Shown here in pieces: positions 33,801 through 44,868 of a DNA stretch of 64,000 nt; the first letter of the stretch is position 1; each line of letters begins with the position of its first letter. The translations under genes were made by a program, and so were the position numbers. Source of the stretch: Volvox africanus (Eukaryota; Chlorophyta; Chlorophyceae; Chlamydomonadales; Volvocaceae); NCBI GenBank assembly GCA_030268105.1, contig BSDZ01000013.1:4554501-4618500 (forward strand), read 5' to 3'. The notes beneath the pieces are model-generated. The model made no database searches, was not told the origin of the DNA, and was given only the letters and a program-made list of their open reading frames with translations.

Positions 33801-36800
33801 TTAGCGCTGCAGCCCGTCCGGCCAAGGTTAGCGCTACCGCCCTTCAGGCCAAGCTTAGTGCTACCACCCGTCGGCCCAAGGTTAGAGCTGCCGCCCGTCC
33901 GGTTAAGGTTAGAGCTGCCGCCCGTCGGCCCAAGGTTAGCGCTGCCGCCCGTCGGCCCAAGGTTAGTGCTGCCGCCCGTTGGGCCAAGGTTAGTGCTGCC
34001 GCCCGTCGGGCTAAGGTTAGCGCTGTCGCCCGTCCGGCCAAGGTTAGAGCTGCCGCCCGTCGGCCCAAGGTTAGCGCTGCCGCCCGTCGGGCCAAGGTTA
34101 GTGCTGCCACCCATCGGGCCAAGGTTAGCGCTGCCGCCCGTCCGGCCAAGGTTAGAGCTGCCGCCCGTCGGCCCAAGGTTAGCGCTGCCGCCCGTCGGCC
34201 CAAGGTTAGCACTGCCGCCCGTCGGCCCAAGGTTAGCATGGCAGCCCGTCGGCCCAACGTTAGCTATGCCGCCCGTCCGGCCGAGGTTAGCGCTGCCACC
34301 CGTCGGGCCAAAATTAGAGCTGCCTTCCGTCGGCCCAAGGTTAGCGCTGCCGCCCGTCGGGCCAAGGTTTGCGCTGCCGCCCGTCCGGCCAAGGATAGCT
34401 CTGCCGCCCGTTGGGCCAAGGTTAGCGCTGCCGCCCGACCGGCCAAGGTTAGCGCTGCCGCCCGTCCGGCCAAGGTTAGGGCTGCCGCCCGTCCGGCCAA
34501 GGTTAGCGCTGCCGCCCGTCAGCCCAAGGTTAGCGCTGCCGCCCGTCGGCCCAAGGTTAGCGCTGCCACCCGTCCGGCCAAGGTTAGCGCTGCCGCCCAT
34601 CCGGCCAAGGTTAGCGCTGCCGCCCGTCCGGCCAAGGTTAGCGCTGCCGCCCGTCGGGCCAAGGTTAGCGCTGCCGCCCGTCGGCCCAAGGTTAGCGCTG
34701 CCGCCCGTCGGGCCAAGGTTAGCGCTGCCGCCCGTCGGCCCAAGGTTAGCGCTGCCGCCCGTCGGCCCAAGGTTAGCACTGCCGCCCGTCCGGCCAAGGT
34801 TAGCACTGCCGCCCGTCGGCCCAAGGTTAGCGCTGCCGCCCATCGGCCCAAGGTTAGCGCTGCCGTCCGTCCGGCCAAGGTTAGCGCTGCCGCCCGTCGG
34901 CCCAAGGTTAGCGCTGCCGCCCGTCCGGCCAAGGTTAGCGCTGCCGCCTGTCAGCCCAAGGTTAGCGCTACCGCCCGTCCGGCCAAGGTTAGCGCTGCCG
35001 CCCGTCGGGCCAAGGTTAGCGCTGCCGCCCGTCCGGCCAAAGTTAGCGCTGCCACCCGTCGGCCCAAGGTAAGCGCTGCCGCCCGTCCGGCCAAGGGTAG
35101 CGCTGCCGCCCGTCCGGCCAAGGTTAGCACTGCCGCCCGTCGGCCCAACGTTAGCGCTGCCACCCGTCGGCCCAAGGTTAGCGCTGCCGCCCCCGTCGGC
35201 CCAAGGTAAGCGCTGCCGCCCGTCCGGCCAAGGTTGGCGCTGCCGCCCGTTGGCCCAAGGTTAGCGCTGCCGCCCATTGAGCCAAGGTTAGCGCTGCCGT
35301 CCGTCCGGCCAAGGTTAGCGCTGCCGCCCGTCGGCCCAAGGTTAGCGCTGCCGCCCGTCCGGCCAAGTTAAGCGCTGCAGCCCGTCCGGCCAAGGTTAGC
35401 GCTACCACCCTTCAGGCCAAGCTTAGTGCTACCACCCGTCGGCCCAAGGTTAGTGCTGCCGCCCGTCCGGTTAAGGTTAGAGCTGCCGCCCGTCGGCCCA
35501 AGGTTAGCGCTGCCGCCCGTCGGCCCAAGGTTAGTGCTGCCGCCCGTTGGGCCAAGGTTAGTGCTGCCGCCCGTCGGGCTAAGGTTAGCGCTGCCGCCCG
35601 TCCGGCCAAGGTTAGAGCTGCCGCCGGTCGGCCCAAGGTTAGCGCTGCCGCCCGTCGGGCCAAGGTTAGTGCTGCCGCCCGTCGGGCCAAGGGTAGCGCT
35701 GCCGCCCGTCCGGCCAAGGTAAGAACTGCCGCCCGTCGGCCCAAGGTTAGCGCTGCCGCCCGTCGGCCCAAGGTTAGCACTGCCGCCCGTCGGCCCAAGG
35801 TTAGCATGGCAGCCCGTCGGCCCAACGTTAGCTCTGCCGCCCGTCCGGCCAAGGTTAGCGCTACCACCCGTCGGCCCAAGGTTAGCGCTGCCGCTCGTCG
35901 GCCCAAGGTTAGCACTGCCGCCCGTCGGGCCAAGGTTAGCGCTGCAGCCCGTCGGTCCAAGGTTAGCGCTGCTGCCCGTCTGTCCAAGGTTAGCGCTGCC
36001 ACCCGTCGGGCCAAAATTAGAGCTGCCTCCCGTCGGCCCAAGGTAAGCGCTGCCGCCCGTCGGGCCAAGGTTTGCGCTGCCGCCCGTCCGGCCAAGGATA
36101 GCTCTGCCGCCCGTTGGGCCAAGGTTAGCGCTGCCGCCCGTCCGGCCAAGGTTAGCGCTGCCGCCCGTCCGGCCAAGGTAAGCGCTGCCACCCGTCCGGC
36201 CAAGGTTAGCGCTGCCGCCCGTCGGGCCAAGGTTAGCGCTGCCGCCCGTCGGCCCAAGGTTAGCGCTGCCACCCGTCCGGCCAAGGTTAGCGCTGCCGCC
36301 CGTCCGGCCAAGGTTAGCGCTGCCGCCCGTCGGCCCAAGGTAAGCGCTGCCGCCCGTCGGGCCAAGGTTAGTGCTGCCACCCATCGGGCCAAGGTTAGCG
36401 CTGCCGCCCGTCCGGCCAAGGTTAGAGCTGCCGCCCGTCGGCCCAAGGTTAGCGCTGCCGCCCGTCGGCCCAAGGTTAGCACTGCCGCCCGTCGGCCCAA
36501 GGTTAGCATGGCAGCCCGTCGGCCCAACGTTAGCTATGCCGCCCTTCCGGCCGAGGTTAGCGCTGCCACCCGTCGGGCCAAAATTAGAGCTGCCTTCCGT
36601 CGGCCCAAGGTTTGCGCTGCCACCCGTCCGGCCAAGGATAGCTCTGCCGACCGTTGGGCCAAGGTTAGCGCTGCCGCCCGACCGGCCAAGGTTAGCGCTG
36701 CCGCCCGTCCGGCCAAGGTTAGGGCTGCCGCCCGTCCGGCCAAGGTTAGCGCTGCCGCCCGTCAGCCCAAGGTTAGCGCTGCCGCCCGTCGGCCCAAGGT

Positions 36801-38262
36801 TAGCGCTGCCACCCGTCCGGCCAAGGTTAGCGCTGCCGCCCATCCGGCCAAGGTTAGCGCTGCCGCCCGTCCGGCCAAGGTTAGCGTTGCCGCCCGTCGG
36901 GCCAAGGTTAGCGCTGCCGCCCGTCGGCCCAAGGTTAGCGCTGCCGCCCGTCGGGCCAAGGTTAGCGCTGCCGCCCGTCGGCCCAAGGTTAGCGCTGCCG
37001 CCCGTCGGCCCAAGGTTAGCACTGCCGCCCGTCCGGCCAAGGTTAGCACTGCCGCCCGTCGGCCCAAGGCTAGCGCTGCCGCCCATCGGCCCAAGGTTAG
37101 CGCTGCCGTCCGTCCGGCCAAGGTTAGCGCTGCCGCCCGTCGGCCCAAGGTTAGCGCTGCCGCCCGTCCGGCCAAGGTTAGCGCTGCCGCCCGTCAGCCC
37201 AAGGTTAGCGCTACCGCCCGTCCGGCCAAGGTTAGCGCTGCCGCCCGTCGGGCCAAGGTTAGCGCTGCCGCCCGTCCGGCCAAAGTTAGCGCTGCCACCC
37301 GTCGGCCCAAGGTAAGCGCTGCCGCCCGTCCGGCCAAGGGTAGCGCTGCCGCCCGACCGGCCAAGGTTAGCACTGCCGCCCGTCGGCCCAACGTTAGCGC
37401 TGCCACCCGTCGGCCCAAGGTTAGCGCTGCCGCCCCCGTCGGCCCAAGGTAAGCGCTGCCGCCCGTCCGGCCAAGGTTGGCGCTGCCGCCCGTTGGCCCA
37501 AGGTTAGCGCTGCCGCCCATTGAGCCAAGGTTAGCGCTGCCGTCCGTCCGGCCAAGGTTAGCGCTGCCGCCCGTCGGCCCAAGGTTAGCGCTGCCGCCCG
37601 TCCGGCCAAGTTAAGCGCTGCAGCCCGTCCGGCCAAGGTTAGCGCTACCACCCTTCAGGCCAAGCTTAGTGCTACCACCCGTCGGCCCAAGGTTAGAGCT
37701 GCCGCCCGTCCGGTTAAGGTTAGAGCTGCCGCCCGTCGGCCCAAGGTTAGCGCTGCCGCCCGTCGGCCCAAGGTTAGTGCTGCCGCCCGTTGGGCCAAGG
37801 TTAGTGCTGCCGCCCGTCGGGCTAAGGTTAGCGCTGCCGCCCGTCGGCCCAAGGTTAGCACTGCCGCCCGTCGGCCCAAGGTTAGCATGGCAGCCCGTCG
37901 GCCCAACGTTAGCTCTGCCGCCCGTCCGGCCAAGGTTAGCGCTGCCGCCCGTCAGCCCAAGGTTAGCGCTGCCGCCCGTCGGCCCAAGGTTAGAACTGCC
38001 GCCCGTCGGCCCAAGGTTAGCATGGCAGCCCGTCGGCCCAACGTTAGCTCTGCCGCCCGTCCGGCCAAGGTTAGCGCTACCACCCGTCGGCCCAAGGTTA
38101 GCGCTGCCGCTCGTCGGCCCAAGGTTAGCACTGCCGCCCGTCGGGCCAAGGTTAGCGCTGCAGCCCGTCGGTCCAAGGTTAGCGCTGCTGCCCGTCTGTC
38201 CAAGGTTAGCGCTGCCACCCGTCGGGCCAAAATTAGAGCTGCCTCCCGTCGGCCCAAGGTAA
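29600..38262. repeat. 8.6-kb array segmental duplication, copy 1
   Basis: This segment matches about 47,500-56,121 at offsets of 17,886, 17,913 and 17,859 bp in successive sub-segments. The offset changes by +27 and -54, meaning one extra unit and two missing units in the second copy. The copy ends where 38263 and 56122 onward carry different units (CTCCCGTCGGG versus CCCATCGGCCC). It contains the 1,568-bp repeats and the 2,243-bp period at 35419-37662. Bounds are estimates from aligned landmarks. Confidence 0.78.
30715..35418. repeat. Three tandem copies of a 1,568-bp higher-order repeat
   Basis: Successive marker units start at 30715, 32283, 33851 and 35419, exactly 1,568 bp apart (58 units of 27 bp plus the 2 extra bases of one 29-bp unit). 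Within each period the same rare units recur in order: GTGCTGTCGCCCG, a CCACCCATCGGG unit, GCATGGCAGCCC, GCTATGCC, CAAAATTAGAGCTGCC and an AAGGATAGCTC unit. Differences between copies are few single bases. Confidence 0.9.
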
Positions 38263-39611
38263 GCGCTGCCTCCCGTCGGGCCAAGGTTTGCGCTGCCGCC
38301 CGTCCGGCCAAGGATAGCTCTGCCGCCCGTTGGGCAAGGTTAGCGCTGCCGCCCGTCCGGCCAAGGTTAGCGCTGCCGCCCGTCCGGCCAAGGTTAGGGC
38401 TGCCGCCCGTCCGGCCAAGGTTAGCGCTGCCGCCCGTCAGCCCAAGGTTAGCGCTGCCGCCCGTCGGCCCAAGGTTAGCGCTGCCGCCCGTCGGCCCAAG
38501 GTTAGCACTGCCGCCCGTCCGGCCAAGGTTAGCACTGCCGCCCGTCGGCCCAAGGTTAGCGCTGCCGCCCATCGGCCCAAGGTTAGCGCTGCCGTCCGTC
38601 CGGCCAAGGTTAGCGCTGCCGCCCGTCGGCCCAAGGTTAGCGCTGCCGCCCGTCCGGCCAAGTTAAGCGCTGCAGCCCGTCCGGCCAAGGTTAGCGCTAC
38701 CACCCTTCAGGCCAAGCTTAGTGCTACCACCCGTCGGCCCAAGGTTAGTGCTGCCGCCCGTCCGGTTAAGGTTAGAGCTGCCGCCCGTCGGCCCAAGGTT
38801 AGCGCTGCCGCCCGTCGGCCCAAGGTTAGTGCTGCCGCCCGTTGGGCCAAGGTTAGTGCTGCCGCCCGTCGGGCTAAGGTTAGCGCTGCCGCCCGTCGGC
38901 CCAAGGTAAGCACTGCCGCCCGTTGGGCCAAGGTTAGCGCTGCCGCCCGTCCGGCCAAGGTTAGCGCTGCCGCCCGTCCGGCCAAGGTTAGCGCTGCCGC
39001 CCGTCGGCCCAAGGTTAGCATGGCAGCCCGTCGGCCCAACGTTAGCTCTGCCGCCCGTCCGGCCAAGGTTAGCGCTGCCGCCCGTCAGCCCAAGGTTAGC
39101 GCTGCCGCCCGTCGGCCCAAGGTAAGCACTGCCGCCCGTCGGCCCAAGGTTAGCATGGCAGCCCGTCGGCCCAACGTTAGCTCTGCCGCCCGTCCGGCCA
39201 AGGTTAGCGCTACCACCCGTCGGCCCAAGGTTAGCGCTGCCGCTCGTCGGCCCAAGGTTAGCACTGCCGCCCGTCGGGCCAAGGTTAGCGCTGCAGCCCG
39301 TCGGTCCAAGGTTAGCGCTGCTGCCCGTCTGTCCAAGGTTAGCGCTGCCACCCGTCGGGCCAAAATTAGAGCTGCCTCCCGTCGGCCCAAGGTAAGCGCT
39401 GCCGCCCGTCGGGCCAAGGTTTGCGCTGCCGCCCGTCCGGCCAAGGATAGCTCTGCCGCCCGTTGGGCCAAGGTTAGCGCTGCCGCCCGTCCGGCCAAGG
39501 TTAGCGCTGCCGCCCGTCCGGCCAAGGTTAGCGCTGCCGCCCGTCCGGCCAAGGTTAGCGCTGCCGCCCGTCGGGCCAAGGTTAGCGCTGCCGCCCGTCG
39601 GCCCAAGGTTA

Positions 39612-41256
39612 GCGCTGCCACCCGTCCGGCCAAGGTTAGCGCTGCCGCCCGTCCGGCCAAGGTTAGCGCTGCCGCCCGTCCGGCCAAGGTTAGCGCTGCC
39701 GCCCGTCGGGCCAAGGTTAGCGCTGCCGCCCGTCGGCCCAAGGTTAGCGCTGCCGCCCGTTGGCCCAAGGTTAGCGCTGCCGCCCATCGGCCCAAGGTTA
39801 CCGCTGCCGCCCGTCCGGCCAAGGTTAGCGCTGCCGCCCGTCGGCCCAAGGTTAGCGCTGCCGCCCGTCGGGCCAAGGTTAGCGCTGCAGCCCGTCGGTC
39901 CAAGGTTAGCGCTGCCGCCCGTCTGTCCAAGGTTAGCGCTGCCACCCGTCGGGCCAAATTAGAGCTGCCTCCCGTCGGCCCAAGGTTAGCGCTGCCGCCC
40001 GTCGGGCCAAGGTTTGCGCTGCCGCCCGTCCGGCCAAGGATAGCTCTGCCGCCCGTTGGGCCAAGGTTAGCGCTGCCGCCCGTCCGGCCAAGGTTAGCGC
40101 TGCCGCCCGTCCGGCCAAGGTTAGCGCTGCCGCCCGTCCGGCCAAGGTTAGCGCTGCCGCCCGTCGGGCCAAGTTTAGCGCTGCCGCCCGTCGGCCCAAG
40201 GTTAGCGCTGCCACCCGTCCGGCCAAGGTTAGCGCTGCCGCCCGTCCGGCCAAGGTTAGCGCTGCCGCCCGTCCGGCCAAGGTTAGCGCTGCCGCCCGTC
40301 GGGCCAAGGTTAGCGCTGCCGCCCGTCGGCCCAAGGTTAGTGCTGCCGCCCGTCGGCCCAAGGTTAGCGCTGCCGCCCATCGGCCCAAGGTTACCGCTGC
40401 CGCCCGTCCGGCCAAGGTTAGCGCTGCCGCCCGTCGGCCGAAGGTTAGCGCTGCCGCCCGTCTGGCCAAGGTTAGCGCTGCCGCCTGTCAGCCCAAGGTT
40501 AGCGCTACCGCCCGTCCGACCAAGGTTAGCGCTGCCGCCCGTCGGGCCAAGGTTAGCGCTGCCGCCCGTCCGGCCAAAGTTAGCGCTGCCACCCGTCGGC
40601 CCAAGGTAAGCGCTGCCGCCCGTCCGGCCAAGGGTAGCGCTGCCGCCCGTCCGGCCAAGGTTAGCACTGCCGCCCGTCGGCCCAACGTTAGCGCTGCCTC
40701 CCGTCGGCCCAAGGTTAGCGCTGCCGCCCCCGTCGGCCCAAGGTTAGCGCTGCCGCCCGTCGGGCCAAGGTTAGCGCTGCCGCCCATTGGCCCAAGGTTA
40801 GCGCTGCCGCCCATTGAGCCAAGGTTAGCGCTGCCGTCCGTCCGGCCAAGGTTAGCGCTGCCGCCCGTCGGCCCAAGGTTAGCGCTGCCGCCCGTCCGGC
40901 CAAGGTTAGCGCTGCAGCCCGTCCGGCCAAGGGTAGCGCTACCGCCCTTCAGGCCAAGCTTAGTGCTACCACCCGTCGGCCCAAGGTTAGTGCTGCCGCC
41001 CGTCCGGTTAAGGTTAGAGCTGCCGCCCGTCGGCCCAAGGTTAGCGCTGCCGCCCGTCGGCCCAAGGTTAGTGCTGCCGCCCGTTGGGCCAAGGTTAGTG
41101 CTGCCGCCCGTCGGGCTAAGGTTAGCGCTGCCGCCCGTCCGGCCAAGGTTAGAGCTGCCGCCGGTCGGCCCAAGGTTAGCGCTGCCGCCCGTCGGGCCAA
41201 GGTTAGTGCTGCCGCCCGTCGGGCCAAGGTTAGCGCTGCCGCCCGTCCGGCCAAGG
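39612..41256. repeat. 1.64-kb array duplication, copy 1 (partner 56203-57847)
   Basis: This block matches 56203-57847 at a constant offset of 16,591 bp, including a unit with CAAATTAGAGCTGCC that lost one A (39957 and 56548), a CAAGTTTAGC unit and the HindIII-type units at 40956 and 57547. It ends where 41257 has GTTAGCGCTG and 57848 has GTAAGAACTG. Confidence 0.8.
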
Positions 41257-41593
41257 TTAGCGCTGCCGCCCGTCGGGCCAAGTTTAGCGCTGCCGCCCGT
41301 CGGCCCAAGGTTAGCGCTGCCACCCGTCCGGCCAAGGTTAGCGCTGCCGCCCGTCCGGCCAAGGTTAGCGCTGCCGCCCGTCCGGCCAAGGTTAGCGCTG
41401 CCGCCCGTCGGGCCAAGGTTAGCGCTGCCGCCCGTCGGCCCAAGGTTAGCGCTGCCGCCCGTCGGCCCAAGGTTAGCGCTGCCGCCCATCGGCCCAAGGT
41501 TACCGCTGCCGCCCGTCCGGCCAAGGTTAGCGCTGCCGCCCGTCGGCCGAAGGTTAGCGCTGCCGCCCGTCTGGCCAAGGTTAGCGCTGCCGC

Positions 41594-44344
41594 CCGTCGG
41601 CCCAAGGTTAGCGCTGCCGCCCGTCCGGCCAAGGTTAGCGCTGCCTCCCGTCCGGCAAAGGTTAGCGCTGCCGCCCGTCGGCCCAAGGTTAGCGCTGCCG
41701 CCCGTCCGGCCAAGGTTAGCGCTGCCTCCCGTTGGGCCAAGGTTAGCGCTGCCGCCCGTCCGGCCAAGGTTAGCGCTGCCGCCCGTCGGGCCAAGGTTAG
41801 CGCTGCCGCCCGTCGGCCCAAGGTTAGCGCTGCCGCCCGTCTGGCCAAGGTTAGCGCTGCCGCCCGTTGGCCCAAGGTAAGCGCTGCGCCCGTCGGCCCA
41901 AGGTTAGCGCTGCCGCCCGTCGGCCCATGGTTAGCGCTGCCGCCCGTCGGGCCAAGGTTAGCGCTGCCGCCCGTCCGGCCAAGGTTAGCGCTGCCGCCCG
42001 TCGGGCCAAGGTTAGCGCTGCCGCCCGTCCGGCCAAGGGTAGCGCTGCCGCCCGTCCGGCCAAGGTTAGCACTGCCGCCCGTCGGCCCAACGTTAGCACT
42101 GCCACCCGTCGGCCCAAGGTTAGCGCTGCGGCCCCCGTCGGCCCAAGGTTAGCGCTGCCGCCCGTCCGGCCAAGGTTAGCGCTGCCGCCCGTCGGCCCAA
42201 GGTTAGCGCTGCCGCCCATTGAGCCAAGGTTAGCGCTGCCGCCCGTCCGGCCAAGGTTAGCGCTGCCGCCCGTCGGGCCAAGGTTAGCGCTGCCGCCCGT
42301 CGGCCGAAGGTTAGCGCTGCCGCCCGTCGGCCCAAGGTTAGCACTGCCGCCCATTGAGCCAAGGTTAGCGCTGCCGCCCGTCCGGCCAAGGTAAGCGCTA
42401 CCGCCCTTCAGGCCAAGCTTAGTGCTACCACCCGTCGGCCCAAGGTTTGTGCTGCCGCCCGTCCGGTTAAGGTTAGAGCTGCCGCCCGTCGGCCCAAGGT
42501 TAGCGCTGCCCCCCGTCGGCCCAAGGTTAGTGCTGCCGCCCATTGGGCCAAGGTTAGTGCTGCCGCCCGTCGGGCTAAGGTTAGCGCTGCCGCCCGTCGG
42601 CCCAAGGTTAGCACTGCCGCCCGTCGGCCCAAGGTTAGCACTGCCGCCCGTCGGGCCAAGGTTAGCGCTGCAGCCCGTCGGTCCAAGGTTAGCGCTGCCG
42701 CCCGTCCGGCCAAGGTTAGCGCTGCCGCCCGTCGGCCCAAGGTTAGCGCTGCCGCCCGTCGGGCCAAGGTTAGTGCTGCCGCCCGTCGGGACAAGGTTAG
42801 CGCTGCCGCCCGTCCGGCCAAGGTTAGAGCTGCCGCCCGTCGGCCCAAGGTTAGCGCTGCCGCCCGTCGGCCCAAGGTTAGCGCTGCCGCCCGTCGGCCC
42901 AAGGTTAGCGCTGCCGCCCGTCCGGCCAAGGTTAGCACTGCCGCCCGTCGGCCCAAGGTTAGCGCTGCCGCCCATCGGCCCAAGGTTAGCATGGCAGCCC
43001 GTCGGCCCAACGTTAGCTCTGCCGCCCGTCCGGCCGAGGTTAGTCTGCCACCCTTCGGGCCAAAATTAGAGCTGCCTCCCGTCGGCCCAAGGTTAGCGCT
43101 GCCGCCCGTCGGGCCAAGGTTTGCGCTGCCGCCCTTCCGGCCAAGGATAGCTCTGCCGCCCGTTGGGCCAAGGTTAGCGCTGCCGCCCGTCCGGCCAAGG
43201 TTAGCGCTGCCGCCCGTCCGGCCAAGGTTAGGGCTGCCGCCCGTCCGGCCAAGGTTAGCGCTGCCGCCCGTCAGCCCAAGGTTAGCGCTGCCGCCCGTCG
43301 GCCCAAGGTTAGCGCTGCCACCCGTCCGGCCAAGGTTAGCGCTGCCGCCCATCCGGCCAAGGTTAGCGCTGCCGCCCGTCCGGCCAAGGTTAGCGCTGCC
43401 GCCCGTCGGGCCAAGGTTAGCGCTGCCGCCCGTCGGCCCAAGGTTAGCGCTGCCGCCCGTCGGGCCAAGGTTAGCGCTGCCGCCCGTCGGCCCAAGGTTA
43501 GCGCTGCCGCCCGTCGGCCCAAGGTTAGCGCTGCCGCCCGTCCGGCCAAGGTTAGCACTGCCGCCCGTCGGCCCAAGGTTAGCGCTGCCGCCCATCGGCC
43601 CAAGGTTAGCGCTGCCGTCCGTCCGGCCAAGGTTAGCGCTGCCGCCCGTCGGCCCAAGGTTAGCGCTGCCGCCCGTCCGGCCAAGGTTAGCGCTGCCGCG
43701 CATCGGCCCAAGGTTAGCGCTACCGCCCGTCCGGCCAAGGTTAGCGCTGCCGCCCGTCGGGCCAAGGTTAGCGCTGCCGCCCGTCCGGCCAAAGTTAGCG
43801 CTGCCACCCGTCGGCCCAAGGTAAGCGATGCCGCCCGTCCGGCCAAGGGTAGCGCTGCCGCCCGTCCGGCCAAGGTTAGCACTGCCGCCCGTCGGCCCAA
43901 CGTTAGCGCTGCCACCCGTCGGCCCAAGGTTAGCGCTGCCGCCCCCGTCGGCCCAAGGTTAGCGCTGCCGCCCGTCCGGCCAAGGTTAGCGCTGCCGCCC
44001 GTCGGCCCAAGGTTAGCGCTGCCGCCCATTGAGCCAAGGTTAGCGCTGCCGTCCGTCCGGCCAAGGTTAGCGCTGCCGCCCGTCGGCCCAAGGTTAGCGC
44101 TGCCGCCCGTCCGGCCAAGGTTAGCGCTGCAGCCCGTCCGGCCAAGGTTAGCGCTACCGCCCTTCAGGCCAAGCTTAGTGCTACCACCCGTCGGCCCAAG
44201 GTTAGAGCTGCCGCCCGTCCGGTTAAGGTTAGAGCTGCAGCCCGTCGGCCCAAGGTTAGCGCTGCCGCCCGTCGGCCCAAGGTTAGTGCTGCCGCCCGTT
44301 GGGCCAAGGTTAGTGCTGCCGCCCGTCGGGCTAAGGTTAGCGCT
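41594..44344. repeat. 2.8-kb array duplication, copy 2 (partner 28110-30888)
   Basis: This is the counterpart of 28110-30888. It carries a private change near 43031, a unit shortened to GTTAGTCTGCCACCCTTCGGG, that copy 1 lacks. The same change reappears at 45489 and 47473, so it arose before those later duplications and gives a relative order of events. Confidence 0.75.
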
Positions 44345-44868
44345 GCCGCCCGTCAGCCCAAGGTTAGCGCTGCCGCCCGTTGGCCCAAGGTTAGCGCTGC
44401 CACCCGTCCGGCCAAGGTTAGCGCTGCCGCCCATCCGGCCAAGGTTAGCGCTGCCGCCCGTCCGGCCAAGGTTAGCGCTGCCGCCCGTCGGGCCAAGGTT
44501 AGTGCTGCCGCCCATTGGGCCAAGGTTAGTGCTGCCGCCCGTCGGGCTAAGGTTAGCGCTGCCGCCCGTCGGCCCAAGGTTAGCACTGCCGCCCGTCGGC
44601 CCAAGGTTAGCACTGCCGCCCGTCGGGCCAAGGTTAGCGCTGCAGCCCGTCGGTCCAAGGTTAGCGCTGCCGCCCGTCCGGCCAAGGTTAGCGCTGCCGT
44701 CCGTCCGGCCAAGGTTAGCGCTGCCGCCCGTCCGGCCAAGGTTAGCACTGCCGCCCGTCGGCCCAAGGTTAGCGCTGCCGCCCATCGGCCCAAGGTTAGC
44801 ATGGCAGCCCGTCGGCCCAACGTTAGCTCTGCCGCCCGTCCGGCCGAGGTTAGCGCTGCCACCCGTCG
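42411..44868. repeat. 2,458-bp tandem duplication, copy 1
   Basis: This block starts at the HindIII-type unit at 42415 and is followed directly by a second copy beginning at 44869-44873. Corresponding landmarks are 2,458 bp apart (42415/44873, 43040/45498, 43938/46396, 44171/46629). The upstream context of the two HindIII units differs (CTTCAGG versus CGTCGGG), which marks the exchange junction at 44,86x. Confidence 0.82.
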
